From NCBI RefSeq assembly GCF_001704415.2, contig NC_030812.1, positions 54,288,093 through 54,352,092 on the forward strand: a stretch of DNA of 64,000 nt, in the 5' to 3' direction. Position numbers and translations under genes: made by a program. Of this stretch, positions 44,785 to 56,456 are shown in pieces (the stretch's first letter is position 1; each line of letters opens with the position of its first letter). The notes under the pieces were generated by a model, which saw only the letters and a list, made by a program, of their open reading frames with translations, ran no database searches and was not told where the DNA came from. This DNA comes from Capra hircus. Taxonomy: Eukaryota > Chordata > Mammalia > Artiodactyla > Bovidae.

Positions 44785-45025
44785 AGAAGTCAGCTTCTAA
44801 TATTGAGTATTCTGGATTCAAACCCTGCCTCTACCACTCATTGGCCACTGATGTTGTCAACCTACTTAACCTCTCTAAACCTGTTTCCTCATCATAAAAT
44901 GGATCATATAGTGGAACTCCTACAGAGAAAATAATAGAAGGTGTCTCTTATATAACTGAGAATATTCAGTGAGAGAATGCAAGTAAAGCATTTTGTGTAT
45001 ATGCTGTGCAATAAATATTAGCCAT
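44785..45025 (+). repeat. MIR SINE remnant
   Basis: Forward MIR order: TCTGGATTCAAACCCTGCC, CTCTACCACTCATTGGCC, CTACTTAACCTCTCTAAACC, TCATCATAAAATGGATCAT, GCAATAAATATTAGCC. Confidence 0.8.
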
Positions 45026-45029
45026 TAAA

Positions 45030-45640
45030 ATGCATTCAATAAATATTTATTTAGCACAGTGCTAAGCTCTGTGCCAAGCTCTGGGAAAATAATCATTGCC
45101 CTCATGAAGATTTTTTACTCACTTTTTAAGTGGGGAAGGATTTTTTTTAATATGTGCAACAGAAAAAGTAATAATTTTATTATCAATTCCCTGATGCAGG
45201 AAGATGTCACACTGTTCATAAATGTTGACAAAATGCTGAACTCAGTTTTATTTACCAAGAAGTCTATTTGATCTTTCAAAGGATAGAAAATTGATTGAGG
45301 TTATTTGATATTCAAGACTCATTCATCTCTTGAAAACTACTAGGTGACAGGCACATGTTTCAGAGGGGACCTAGGAAATAGAGCTCCTCTAAAGGAGCTC
45401 ACAATCAAGGAGGAAATGTGAAAAATAAACAGCTACAATGCAATGTGTTCAGTACTGTAATACAGGGAACAAAAGGTGTTATTGGAGCCCTGAAGAATGA
45501 ACTTAAGCTGAGGCTTGAAAGGCACAAGAAGGGCTCCTCACCAAGTGGGCACAGTGAGTGGGTAGGTGTTCTCAGCAGAGGGACCTATGACAAGAATGTA
45601 ATGAACTGATATGTATGAGAGATGATCTGAGTATTTAAAA
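45030..45640 (+). repeat. Ancient LINE-like repeat (L2/L3-type), family uncertain
   Basis: Two matches to the old repeat also seen at 7745: TAAGCTCTGTGCCAAGCTCTGG with ATTGCCCTCATGAAG, and AAGGAGCTCACAATCAAGG, then GAGCCCTGAAGAATG and GCTGAGGCTTGAAAGGC. Possibly two overlapping fragments. Confidence 0.45.
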
Positions 45641-45822
45641 ACTGGTATGGTGGGCACCAACCAACACTAGCATTAAACAGCCACCACAACTGCCCCGGTG
45701 TCACTGAGCCTTGTGTCAGAGTTGCTGAGGTTGGTGGGAAGAGATAGTATTGGGAAGGAGGAAACAGTCCAATCTACCAAAAATCTAATCTCTGGAAATT
45801 AATTTGCTAAAAGTTAAGGCAG

Positions 45823-45896
45823 GAACAGAGGAGCCTGGTGGGTTGCAGTCTGTGGGGTCGCACAGACTGAAGCGACTTAACAGCAGCAGCAGCAAG
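45823..45896 (+). mobile_element. Bov-A2 3' fragment
   Basis: GAGGAGCCTGGTGGGTTGC, GTGGGGTCGCACAGACTG and AACAGCAGCAGCAGC. Only the last part of the second BovA unit is present, with an internal deletion of the GGACACGA segment. Confidence 0.85.
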
Positions 45897-46124
45897 GCCC
45901 TGAAAATCAATTCACCAAAACTCAACTTTCCAAGTACTCAACTCACCAAAGTATCAGGACACTATTCAAGTATTCAGGGTTTTAGTTTTGCCAAGACTTT
46001 GCCAGCTGGGACACATATCATTTTTGCATGTTTTATATTTCAGATGTTCAATATTCATTGTGACTGGAATGGTCTTCAACTTTTGTCTTATCTATTTCTG
46101 TTACTGAGTCTAAGCTCGCTCTGC
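45897..46124. other. Unassigned sequence
   Basis: No feature recognised. Confidence 0.3.
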
Positions 46125-46460
46125 TCACCACACAACAGGCCAATAAGTGGCAGAAGAGGTGTTGAGGCAAGGAAAACAACTTTATTTTGAAAGCTAACAG
46201 AATGAGAAAATGGCAGACTAATGTCTCAAAATAAACGTCTTTTCAGTTTCTTTTATAGAACACAGAAGGGGAGGAGGTGAGGAAGTAAAGTTAAAAAGCC
46301 ATTAATCTTGCAAATATCTCCTGGATTGGCCAGTCTCAGGGAGGGATGTGTTAGTATTCAGACAGAGGGGCAGGGTTCCCTGAGGTAGTATCCTTTTAGT
46401 GAATAAAAGAAATGGGAAGCAAAATTAATCAAAAAGAAACAGATTCTCCCCTATAACAAT
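46125..46460 (-). repeat. Possible ERV-type LTR, tentative
   Basis: The stretch GCCAATAAGTGGCAGAAGAG, AACAACTTTATTTTGAAAGC, GGCAGACTAATGTCTC, TTTCTTTTATAGAACAC resembles the 3' part of a solitary LTR in reverse orientation, with TTTATT as a reversed polyadenylation signal. No partner LTR or coding region. Family not identified. Confidence 0.35.
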
Positions 46461-46679
46461 TTTTTAGATTTTTACAAATTTATGTCTTACCTCCACCTCT
46501 GCCCTTGCCTTTGTCTTTGCAGAGGACTGTCCTAGACCCAGCTTACTGTATTTCTTTGACAGTTTTGACTTGATTATTCAGTAAATTGCCTTTGGCAAAT
46601 AGTCCTAGAGTCACAAAGTTAATAAAACAGAAATCAGATAATAACAGGCTTTTAGAGACAACATACATAATGGTTATGA

Positions 46680-46905
46680 GTCCATTTTTCTGGAGCTTCC
46701 ATTCAGAGTTCAAATTCAAGTTTGGCCATCTACCAGCAGTGTGACTTTGAGTATTTAAACCTCACTTGCCTTCTCTTCATCCATAAAATAGAGATAATAA
46801 TAGAATTTACCTCAGAGGTTTATTATAATGAATGAATGTGAATGAACTGCTTAGAACAGTGTCTGGCACATGGTGAACAATCAATCAATGACAGTCATTA
46901 ATAGC
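46680..46905 (+). repeat. MIR SINE remnant
   Basis: Forward order: CAGAGTTCAAATTCAAG, AGCAGTGTGACTTTGAG, CTTCATCCATAAAATAGAG, GAACAGTGTCTGGCACATGG. Confidence 0.8.
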
Positions 46906-47769
46906 ACACTGTGCTAAGGAGGGTTAACTTATGCTAAAGATGAGAGGGAGGCAGTGAAAGACTTTACAGTTGAGAGAACAGATTAGAAATAGTGGAGGAT
47001 GGACGCTGTTGCACTAGTCCAGCAAAGAGTGATGAAGATATGAGCTAAGTTTTGTCAGAGGAAGAAGTGAGATAACATTAGGAGAACACGAGGTTGCCTT
47101 GAACGAGGTCAGATTTCTAGGTTCACAGAAAGGATGAGAATTTAGTTGATGGCTTTTTATTGTCAAACTGATGCTAGTTATCTTAAAGAAAACATGTAAA
47201 ATGATAGAAGTGCCAGAAGAAGAAAGGCAAGCAAATGGCATCCAATTTTCAAAAAAAGAAATTCTATTACTACAGCCCAGAGACCCAAATGGATTGTTAA
47301 TGCAATAGGTTGTATTAGGACAAATCAGGCCAAATGAATTTCATTTTCCTTTCCTTGGTGATGATTAAAAGAGAAAAGGTTTGGGGGAAATGTCAGCCTT
47401 ATTGCCTGTATTTTGACTGTATTGAACAAGATGGAACACTTTACTCTGCAGACAAATGAAAACATGGGCTTGATTCATCACTTGTTAAATCTGCCTAAAC
47501 AGTTTGTTAGTACTGTCACCTCCAAACCACCCCTGTCATACAATTTCCTCTTTAAATATCTTTCAGGATGCCACCTGCATCTATCTGATACTAATACAAA
47601 CTACAAAACTATAAAGTTTTAAAGCATTAAAGGTAAAATCATATTTTTCATATAATTTCACATAATTTTATAATTTAGTGAAAAAAATCTACTTGCTCTT
47701 ATTTGAAATAGGAAAGGTCTGCTAACAACCAATTCTCTCAGTTTCTCTTTGTTTTGATTTCCCCTTCAT
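46906..47769. other. Unassigned sequence
   Basis: AT-rich. No gene recognised. Part of 46930-47110 could be another fragment of the old LINE-like repeat, too weak to call. Confidence 0.35.
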
Positions 47770-48027
47770 TCCCAAAAGGTATTTTCACTGGATATAGAGT
47801 TCTGAGTTGACAGCTATTTTATTCTCAGCCTCTGAAATATGTTATGCTGCTTCCTTTTAACCTCCATGGTTTCTGAGAGATTCTATGTCATTCAAATTGC
47901 TTTTCCCCTGTAGGTAAGATGTTACCTCTCTCATTTGTTTTTAGTGTTGTTCAGAAGTTTGACTAGGATGTGTTTAGGTGTGAAATGTTTGGAGGATCAT
48001 CTTGTTTTAGAGTTTACTCAGCTTCTC
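47770..48027 (-). repeat. Old L1 5' half, left piece
   Basis: Reversed old L1: GGTATTTTCACTGGATATAGAG, CTCAGCCTCTGAAATATG, GTTTGACTAGGATGTG. Decayed ORF1/5' region without open frames. Continues after the SINE. Confidence 0.6.
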
Positions 48028-48297
48028 GAGAAGGCAATGGCACCGCACTCCAGTGCTCTTACCTAGAAAATCCCATGGATGGAGGAGCCTGGAAGGCTAC
48101 AGTCCATGGGGTCGCTAAGAGTCAGACTCGACTGAGCAACTTCACTTTGACTTTTTACTTTCATGCATTGGAGAAGGAAATGGCAACCCACTCCAGTATT
48201 CTTGCTTGGAGAATCCCAGGGACTTTGGAGCCTGGTGGGCTGCCATCTGGGTTGCACAGAGTCGGACACGACTGAAGCAACTTAGCAGCAGCAGCAG
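48028..48297 (+). mobile_element. Bov-A2 SINE with target duplication
   Basis: Dimeric BovA with (AGC)n end. CAGCTTCTC at 48019-48027 recurs at 48298-48306. Inserted in an old L1. Confidence 0.94.
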
Positions 48298-49600
48298 CAG
48301 CTTCTCCAATCTATAGGTTTATGTCTTTTGTCATACTTGCGACATTTCCATTAGTTATTTCTTTCAGTACTTTTCAGCTTGTCCTCTTTCCATGACTCTG
48401 ATGATATGAATGTTAAATCCTTTGTTACAGTTACACAGATTTTCAAGGCTATGTTTGTTCTTTTTAAGTCTATTTCCCTCTGTTGTTGAGATTGTGAGTT
48501 CGGTTCACTCTATGGTTATTTATCTCACTTTACCTTAGAGTTCACTGACTCTTTCCTTTGCTTCATTTTGCTTTGATTCAGCATAGTGTTTTACTCAAAT
48601 TAGTTTATTTTTGGTTCCAGAAGCTTTATTTGGTTCTTCTTTATGTTTTTTATTTCTTTGCTGAAACTTTCTATCTTTTAAAATATGTTTCACGGTGTTC
48701 ATAACTGCTGACTGAAGCATTTTTAGAATGGTTACTTTAAAATCTTTGTCAAATCAATCCAGCATCTCTGTCATATTGGTGTTAGCATTTATTTCTTGCC
48801 CTTCTTTATTCGTTTGGAGGTCTTCCTTGTTCTTGGTGATCATAATGAGTGGTTTTAGATTGAAACCTGGGCCTTTCACATATTATTATGTCTTTGAATC
48901 GTAGTTAGCCTCCTGTTTTTCTGATTTTCTCTGATACCTTCCCCTAGGGTAAGGGGATAGAATGAGCTGCCTCATTACTACCAGGTCAGGAGAGAAGTCC
49001 AGGTTCCCCACTTGGCTCTCATTGACACCTGAAGAGGAGGAGTGGTCCTTGTTGCTGCTGGTGAAGGCTGAGAGTTCTGGCTCCTTACTGGGTGCTCATT
49101 GATACCTCACTGGTGATCATAAGCAGGGTGCTTCCTTACTGCTTTCCTTCTGACCTCCACTGACACCAGGAGAAGGGGAGTAAGTGGCCTCATAACTGAT
49201 GGACAGTGGTCATCCTCTTATGTCAGTCACACCAGGGGACAGGCCCAGTGGACATCCTCTTATGTCACACCAGTGGGTAGTGGAAATAACACTCCTTACT
49301 CCCAGGTGGGGCAGAAGTCCCAGATCCCTACTCAGCCTCCCCTGATACTACCTGGCAGGGGAATTTGGTGCCTTGCTCCAGCATGAAAGTGGAAGTACAC
49401 GGTCCCCACTCAGTCTTTGGTGGCATGGGTGGAGGCTGGCTCACAGTTTCTTTGGTGGAATACAAAAGTTATTGTCTAAAAGTTTTTTTGTCTTGCTAGG
49501 CTGTTCCTTTCCTGGTCTTTTGGCTTGAGAGTGCAGGTTTTTGTTGGGAACATTTTTTTGTCTACACTCATTGCCCATTCCAGATTACCACTTCTCCAAC
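48298..49600 (-). repeat. Old L1 5' half (ORF1 and 5' UTR region), right piece
   Basis: Reversed text typical of an old L1: CTGATGATATGAATGTTAAATCC, TTGGTTCCAGAAGCTTTATTTGG, TTCTTTGCTGAAACTTTC, AGCATCTCTGTCATATTGGTG, then repeated phrases such as ACCAGGTCAGGAGAGAAGTCC and CAGGTGGGGCAGAAGTCCC in the 5' UTR part (48980-49350). No coding frame remains. Confidence 0.6.
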
Positions 49601-49825
49601 TCCAAGTCTGGAATACATGAAGCCAAAAGAAAACCCAAGGCACTCACCACTGTGTCCTTCCTTGAATTCCAAGACCTCTAACCTGTCTGCCTTCCTTTCT
49701 AAACTTTTCTTTATTTTATATATAGTATTTAGGGGTTTTCATTGTACTTAATAGTAAGAATAGGGAAAAGTACATCTACTTCATTTTCTCAGAAGTGGAT
49801 GTCTCCCTAAGTAAGACTGTTTAGG
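49601..49825. other. Unassigned sequence
   Basis: No feature recognised. Confidence 0.3.
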
Positions 49826-50120
49826 ACTTCCCTGATGGTCTGGTGGTTAAGAATCCACCTGCCAATGCAAGGAACACGGGTTTGATCCCTGGTCTGGGAA
49901 GATCACACGTGCCACGGAGCAGCTAAGCCCATGTGCCACAACTTCTGAAGCCCATGTGCCCTAGAGCCCATGCTCTGCAACGAGAGAAGGCACCGCAATG
50001 AGAAGCACATGCCCCACAAGTAGTAGCCCCCACTTGTTGCAACTCGAGAAGGTCCACACACAGCAACAAAGACCCAGTGTAGCCAATAGCTGAAAAAAGC
50101 CTTTAAATTATTTAATGAGA
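49826..50120 (+). mobile_element. CHR-2-type SINE
   Basis: Head GGACTTCCCTGATGGTCTGG, GGTTTGATCCCTGGTCTGGG, then the repetitive body (GCCCATGTGCCACAACTTC, GCAACGAGAGAAGGC, GTTGCAACTCGAGAAGG) and a short A/T tail. Confidence 0.88.
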
Positions 50121-52312
50121 GCAATGTGGATGTGAGAATTAATCAATTCATGATAGTTCACTTCCCAATATGACAGTCACACAGTTCATGTAAGGAGTAG
50201 AAGTATCACTGGGCCATGACCTTGGTCTATCCACAAAACAGTAATAATACTACTTTCAATCCACCATCACCTTGCAGCAATATTTTAGGTCACTTAATAT
50301 TTTCTTCCCACTCTACGCTTTTGAATCTAGTAAGTAGGTAGAAAAATACTATACAGTGATATTATACTTGAAAATGGCCTGTATTGAAATACAGAAAGCC
50401 ATGAAAATTGAAGAGATAGTGAATATGCTTAATGATGGAATAAGAATATCTAAGTGTTTAAAAGCTACAATGATGAACAGAACCTATCAAGAAGAAATGT
50501 AACAAGCAAAGATACAAAAATCTCAATATAAGATTAAAAATTTATTCTACAAGGGAAATACAGGATGAAGATAACTTGACCAACAGGGAAGACAGCCGTC
50601 TCTCCATTCTCTCCTTCCTTCACATAGAAAGTACCTAGAGATATGGCAACGACAAGCTTAGTTCAAAGCAGCCACAAAGCAAGGTGCTTAAAGGATGGCA
50701 GAGCGGTTTGCACAAAACAGACACAAAACAAATGTGTGAGTGAGTTATACTGAAGGAGACAGTGCAACATAAGTCTGCAGCAAAAGTATTACAGCACACA
50801 GGTACAAGGAAAGAAATTATTCCACAAGGGTCTGCATTAGTCAATTATATCTGAAATATCATATGCAGTCTGGTACAACATGTTAGAAATTAAAAGCATG
50901 TTCTTATTTAACTTCTCAGGTTATAAAAGCAATACATTCCCATTGTAAGCAATTTGAAACATATAGGAAGAATAAAGAAATCGGCCATTAATAACCACTG
51001 TAAATTGCTTCCAGGTGCTGCACTTTGTAATCTTATTAATTCTGTATATGTTCTGAATGCTTACAATATGACTGATTCAACAGGAATCATGTTAGACACC
51101 TGTGATGCAGGGGTAAACCAAGAAGCATAGTCTTGACCTTAGGAGGGAGGGGCATGTGAAGACTATCATGGGAGCCAGCAGTCTGTAAAGGAAGGCCCAT
51201 GACAATCACAGGTACAGTAATCATACTATTTGAGAAATAAGGCAGTTGAAGGAAATAAGTCTGTTTAGTTGATGTAATACTAGGGAGAAATTTTGTAAAT
51301 GGTTTGTAGTATTTAAAGGAACTAAATTAGTAAGAGAGACTAGGTTTGATTATATTTTCTCAGAGGACAAAGCGAAGCTCTATATATGGAATTGGCAAAG
51401 AGGAAAATTTTGCCTCAGCTTATATAAGAAAGAATTTTCTAGTAGTTGGATTGGGCCAAAACTGTTACAGGCCTCTTTAGAAGTGGTAAATTCTCCATCC
51501 TGAAAGTGGCAAGGCTGGACGGCAATCACTAAGAATTCCAGAGAGACAGTTCATGCAAAGCAGAGATCAGGCCTTTGTCTTCTGCCAACAGAAAACTCAG
51601 AGGCTAAGCATCGATGACTTACAAAGGAATCAGTTGCAGACACTTGGGAAAAACACCACAATATAGATTGACCCTGATTTTGCTTATTTGTCTGTTTCAT
51701 CTCAGGGTGTGAATTGTTTTCTTTTTCTTAGCCTGAGACATGAAGTACAAGGTAAGCTTGCATTCTGATTTCAAATTCTGAGATTCCAAAATGATATGGT
51801 GGAATTGGGTGCAAGTGAACCAGAGGTGAACAAGAAGGTGGCCTAAGGTTAAGATTGGCAACATGTAGACTGTTGGAATGTAGGCAATATGTCTGGAGCA
51901 ACAGGAGCCATCTTATGGTCATAAGACAATAATCATGAAGAAAAAGCCAAAAGAATTTCACAACCTGTTGAATCAACACTGAGATCTATCTACCTCCAGT
52001 TTTTTTTTTTTAATTTCTAAAACAAATGGTTAAGTGTTTAAAGCACTGTAGATGAGTTACTTGCAGCTGAAATTATTCCTTCTTGTTACATATGAAAATT
52101 AAATGCTCTAGCATAAGTAGTAGAAAACCCCACTTATGTACTAGGATGTATTTTTGAGGTGATAATGTGTATTTTGTTCTCTCTATCTTCCTTCCACCCC
52201 TGCTATTTTTCTAGCAGGTAGCAGGCTTAGCACTTCACTACCATAGGATATTTACAGAACAGAAAGCCACTGTTCCTCGAAGTCAGCTACTCTCTTTGTT
52301 TTTAGAAGAGCC
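50121..52312. other. Long unassigned stretch
   Basis: About 2.2 kb, the longest part with almost no recognised repeat (only a weak old LINE-like phrase near 51060-51200). No splice-bounded coding region could be supported. The frames at 50635-50844 and 51728-51979 show no domain. Confidence 0.4.
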
Positions 52313-52324
52313 CACCATCATTGA
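52313..52324 (+). other. Target-site copy 1 of 3
   Basis: CACCATCATTGA precedes the SINE at 52325. Related copies are CACCATCGTTGA at 52539-52550 and CATCATTGA at 53321-53329. Confidence 0.8.
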
Positions 52325-52538
52325 TTCCCTGGTGGCTTAGATGGTAAAGCACCTGCCCACAATGCAGGAGACCCAGGTTCGATCCTTGGGTCAGGAAGAT
52401 CCCCAGGAGAAGGAAATGGCAATCCACCCCAGTACTCTTGCCTAGAAAATTCCATGGATGGAGGAGCCTGGTGGGCTACAGTGCATGGGGTCACAAAGAG
52501 TCGGACATGACTGAGTGACTTCACTTTCACTTTCTTTT
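52325..52538 (+). mobile_element. Bov-tA SINE
   Basis: Head TTCCCTGGTGGCTTAGATGG, intact B box GGTTCGATCC, body GGCAATCCACCCCAGTACTC, 3' end CACTTTCACTTTCTTTT. Flanked by target copies 1 and 2. Confidence 0.95.
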
Positions 52539-52550
52539 CACCATCGTTGA

Positions 52551-53320
52551 TGACACCACCCTTGTGGCAGAAAGCAAAGAAGAGCTAAAGAGCCTCTTGA
52601 TGAAAGTGAAAGAGGAGAGTGAAAAAGTTGGCTTAAAACTCAACATTCAGAAAACTAAGATCATGGCATCCAGTCCCATCACTTCATGGCAAATAGATGG
52701 GGAAACAATGGAAACAGTGAGAGACTTTATTCCTGGGGGCTCCAAAATCACTGCAGATGGTGACTGCAGCCATGAAATTAAAAGACACTTGCTTCTTGGA
52801 AGAAAAGCTATGACCAGCCTAGACAGTATATTAAAAAGCATAGACATTGCTTCCAATGAAGTCGTCTAGTCAAAGTTATGGTTTTTTCAGTAGTCATGTA
52901 TGGATGTGAGAGTTGGCCCATAAAGAAGGCTGAGCATCAAAGAATTGATGCTTTTGAAGTGTGGTGTTGGAGAAGACTCTTGAGAGTCCCTTGGACTGCA
53001 GGCAGATCAAACCAGTCAATCCTAAAGAAAATCAGTCCTGAATATTCATTGGAAGGACTGATACTGAAGCTGAAACTCCAATACTTTGGCCACCTGATGC
53101 AAAGAACTGACTCATTAGAAATGACCCTGATGCTGGGAAAGATTGAAGGCAGGAGGGGAAGGGAATGACCAAGGATGAGACGGTTGGATGGCCTCACCAA
53201 CTAGATGGACATGAGTTTGAGCAAGCTCCAGGAGTTGGTGATGGATAAGGAGGCCTGGCATGCTGCAGTCCATGGGGTCGGAAAGAGTCAGACACAACTG
53301 AGTGATTGAACTGAACTGAA
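52551..53320 (+). mobile_element. BovB LINE, 5'-truncated 0.77-kb copy
   Basis: Starts at TGACACCACCCTTGTGGC in the RT region just after the YADD position and ends at CTGAACTGAA. Flanked by target copies 2 and 3 (52539-52550 and 53321-53329). Immediately follows a Bov-tA in the same orientation. Confidence 0.95.
52564..53168 (+). pseudogene. BovB RT C-terminal fragment (broken)
   Basis: Frame 52564-52869 (MAESKEELKSLLMKVKEESE, SSPITSWQIDGETMETV) is followed by 52878-53168 (VMYGCESWPIKKAEHQRIDA) in another phase. Together they form the end of the RT and the C-terminal region. The catalytic YADD is lost to truncation. Confidence 0.88.
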
Positions 53321-53329
53321 CATCATTGA

Positions 53330-54344
53330 AAGATTGTGTCAGGTGAGCAGAAGGAGGAGGGAGGGGGAGACCATGATTCTGAGAGTGTGAGGGAGATAAC
53401 AGAGCGAGTTCACCTGAAAGCAGAAGGAGATCAGTGTTGGTGGATCCTGAGATTCCCTTCTTCATGAGAAACAGTAAGATCTTGGAAGGAAGACGCCTAG
53501 GCTGCCAATTTCCAACCTCCCAAGGATTCTCAGCTCCAACCATGGTCTTGAAGCAGCAGTCACTGGACCTGAAGAAACCATCTGGCGTGAGACCACAAGT
53601 GCTCCTAAGTGACCAGTGGGGACCACAGAACAGGGGTCATGCTCACATCTGGCTCTGAAGAAAATCAAAGCATCAGCTCATCCCCAAGGTGGGTGTCAGG
53701 GACAGGTGACTCAGCAGAGGGAGGATTTAGAGCAAGATTTAAACTGATGCATAGAAAAATCGTAAATGTCCTAGTTCTTGCATCCCTGAGTCTGTATCAA
53801 CACCCTGCCTGATTTACCTATTTTATTTCCAACAACTATCTGAAATTTTTTTCCTTGAAACAAAATATACACTGCATCTTTTCTCACACAACTCAAGTCT
53901 CCCATCTTCTTGCCTCAAACTGATATTTCTTAAACTTTTGGAGGTGACAGATCTCAAAGATACAAGAATAAAACTCTCCCCAAAGTGCGCAAACACACAG
54001 AGAGAATGTTTCCAATTTCAGAGGATACACATCCCTTGAAGGGTTCTTGGACCTTATTCTTAAGAAATTTGTCCCTATTTCTTGTACTTCTAGATCTCTC
54101 TCACACCCTCTCTCTCTCTCTCTGTCTGTCTCTCTACATATCTTTATGTGTGTGTGTTTTTCACTCCATCTGTATTCACAAATTCAATGCATGCTTAGCT
54201 TCCTGTCTCCATAAAAGTTTTTTTCTTCCCAAATAAGATGACATGCATGAAGAATGTCCAATACAATGTCTAGGATGCCCTTGTGGCTGACCCTCTAGCC
54301 TCTTGTATAGACAAGAAGGCCACCTAAAGTTTACTGCGTGTGGC
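53330..54344. other. Unassigned sequence with pyrimidine tract
   Basis: GC-moderate from 53330 to 53720, with no named repeat. A (TC)n-like tract at about 54098-54135 and GTGTGTGTG near 54147. Frames at 53115-53668 have no features. Confidence 0.4.
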
Positions 54345-54940
54345 AATTCTAAACCATGACTACAAATTCTTGAGTGTTCCTCCTATCAAGGAGTGAAGTC
54401 TGTATTTTCAGGGCAAGCTAGTTAACTAGCTGTATTTCCTTGAATCAGAGCAGGCTAGTTGACTACTTTCTTTAATAAAGTACAAGGGAAGCAATGCTAT
54501 ATGTCTTCTGAAGCTAGGTCACACAAGGCCATGCAACCTCTGCCTTGAGCTATGGAACACCTGCTCTTGCAACCCCAAGCTGCTTTGTAAGAAGTGTGAC
54601 CACCTGAGGTCACCATGCTCTGAGGAAGCTCAAGTCACACCAACAGCCACATGCACTGATTCCAGCTGATAGTCTCAGCTAAGTGCAGTATCTGAGGCAC
54701 CCAACCCTGGCACCAGATATGTGAGTGAAGACCCCGGGTAATTCAGACCATCAGCTATTGAAGCCATGCCCAATCGTTAGAGCCTTCTCATCTGAGTCCC
54801 AGGCATGTGAAAGCAGAAATAAGTCATTTCCACTATTTCTGGTCCAAATTCCTCACCCACAGGATGAGTGCACATAATAAAACAGTTGTTGTTTTGTACC
54901 ACAAACTTTGGAATAATTCCAGATAACTGCAAAACAGCCC
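54345..54940 (+). repeat. MLT1-like MaLR LTR
   Basis: Forward orientation: TCTAAACCATGACTACAAATTC, CAAGGAGTGAAGTCTG, CCTCTGCCTTGAGCTATGG, GAAGCTCAAGTCACACC, AAATTCCTCACCCACAGGATG, ATAATAAAACAGTTGTTGTTTTG and ACAAACTTTGGAATAATTCC. The polyadenylation-like ATAATAAAA sits in the expected place. Solitary, old, non-coding. Confidence 0.65.
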
Positions 54941-55136
54941 TTGACAGAGACTGGAAGAGAAGAAGATATCACAACAAAACAGACAGAATGTCTTGAACAT
55001 TATCTTTAAAAGCCAGGCAGATTCTAAGCTGAGAAGACAGTGAGATGAGCTGATAATATGATATTTTAAAGTAACATATGATGAGAAATGAAAGTCCTCA
55101 TGTTAAGCTCAATGTGATTCAATTATGAGGCTAATT

Positions 55137-55582
55137 TAGTCAGTTCAGTCATTCAGTCGTTTCCAACTCTTTGTGACCCCATGGACTGCAGCACACCAGG
55201 CCTCTTTGTCCATCACCAATTCCCAGAGCTTGCTCAAATTCATGTCCATCAAGTTGGTGATGCCATCCAACCATCTCATCCTTGGTCATCCCCTTCTCCT
55301 GCCTTCAATCTTTCCCAGCATCAGGGTCTTTTCTAACGAGTCAGTTCTTTGCATCAGGTGGTCAATGTATTGGAGTTTCAGCTTTGGCATCAGTCCTTCC
55401 AGTGAATATTCAGGACTGATTTTCTTTAGAACTGACTGGTTTGATCTGCCTGCAGTCCAAGGGACTCTCAAGAGTCTTCTCTAACACCAGTTCAAACGCA
55501 TCAATTCTTCAGTTCTCAGTTTTCTCTATGGTCCAAGTCTCATATTCATATATGACTACTGGAAAAACCATAACTTTGACTG
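55137..55582 (-). mobile_element. BovB LINE, 5'-truncated, with target duplication
   Basis: Reverse orientation from the 3' terminus CAGTTCAGTCATTCAGTCG to a truncated 5' end in GGAAAAACCATAACTTTG. TGAGGCTAATT (55126-55136) recurs at 55583-55593. The minus-strand frame 55286-55471 keeps WTAGRSNQSVLKKISPEYSL. Confidence 0.96.
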
Positions 55583-55593
55583 TGAGGCTAATT

Positions 55594-56456
55594 ACATGCC
55601 AATAAAAGAATGGGGAATTGGAAATAGAAGAGCGTCGCTTGGGACAAGAGTTATTGGATGAAGAGCGATATAGTGTGAAATAAAAGGAATAAAGATCTCA
55701 TAGGTTTTCACTGAGTTTAGGAACTTTGCCAGCAGCTTCTAACCTTGTGAAGGTTAACTTTCTAGTTAATATCTTTATGCAACTTAAGTGATGAAACTCA
55801 GTTAAATGGCCTATTTTTTATAACATGCTCACAATTATTCTTTATGTCTAGCACTCCCTACTACCCAGTGTAAATTAAATTTTATTTTATTAAAGGGGGA
55901 ATCCTTCCATTATATTTGCAGATACTTTGAAGCTTGTCAAAATTATGCTAACTGATATAAGCACAAAGTTTCAATGAACAATAATAGAAAAAGGTATTGA
56001 AAAAGGAAGTTTATGTTATTCTGCTCCTGATGGAAAGTTGTTATTTTGTTTTCTTTTTCACTTTTTCACTGTGACCTTCTCTAATGGGTAAAATGAAAGC
56101 TTTCTAGTACCCCATGCTCCTCCAAGTGATAGTATTATCTATGTCTATTTGCTGGCTAAAAAGAGTCTAAGGGTGACATTTTTCATTGTTGCTTTCAATC
56201 AACTAAAAATTTTCATATTTTGTCATTCAGTGGGATTCAGAAAAAAAGTCCAAAAAGTGATATTTATACTTCCAGAACATTTTCCCATAAAATGATAGAA
56301 TACATTCTTAGTTCAGCCATGAAGTGGGCATTCTTAATGAGCAATCTGTCTCACTCTCACTATGACTCGAAAAACCCAGTTACCACAATGTTAGATATGG
56401 ATCTGGGTCAGCTCGGTAGTTACAACTGAACTTAAAGTTCTAGTCAATATACAATT
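55594..56456. other. Unassigned AT-rich sequence
   Basis: No gene or named repeat recognised. Confidence 0.35.

Noticed and set aside
46125..46460. A provirus with two LTRs
   Set aside because: Only one LTR-like block was seen, with no second copy and no gag/pol-like frame nearby. Kept only as a tentative solitary LTR.
52325..52400. tRNA-like sequence with B box GGTTCGATCC
   Set aside because: It is the tRNA-Glu-derived head of a Bov-tA SINE. The same head occurs in every Bov-tA copy, so this is not a tRNA gene.
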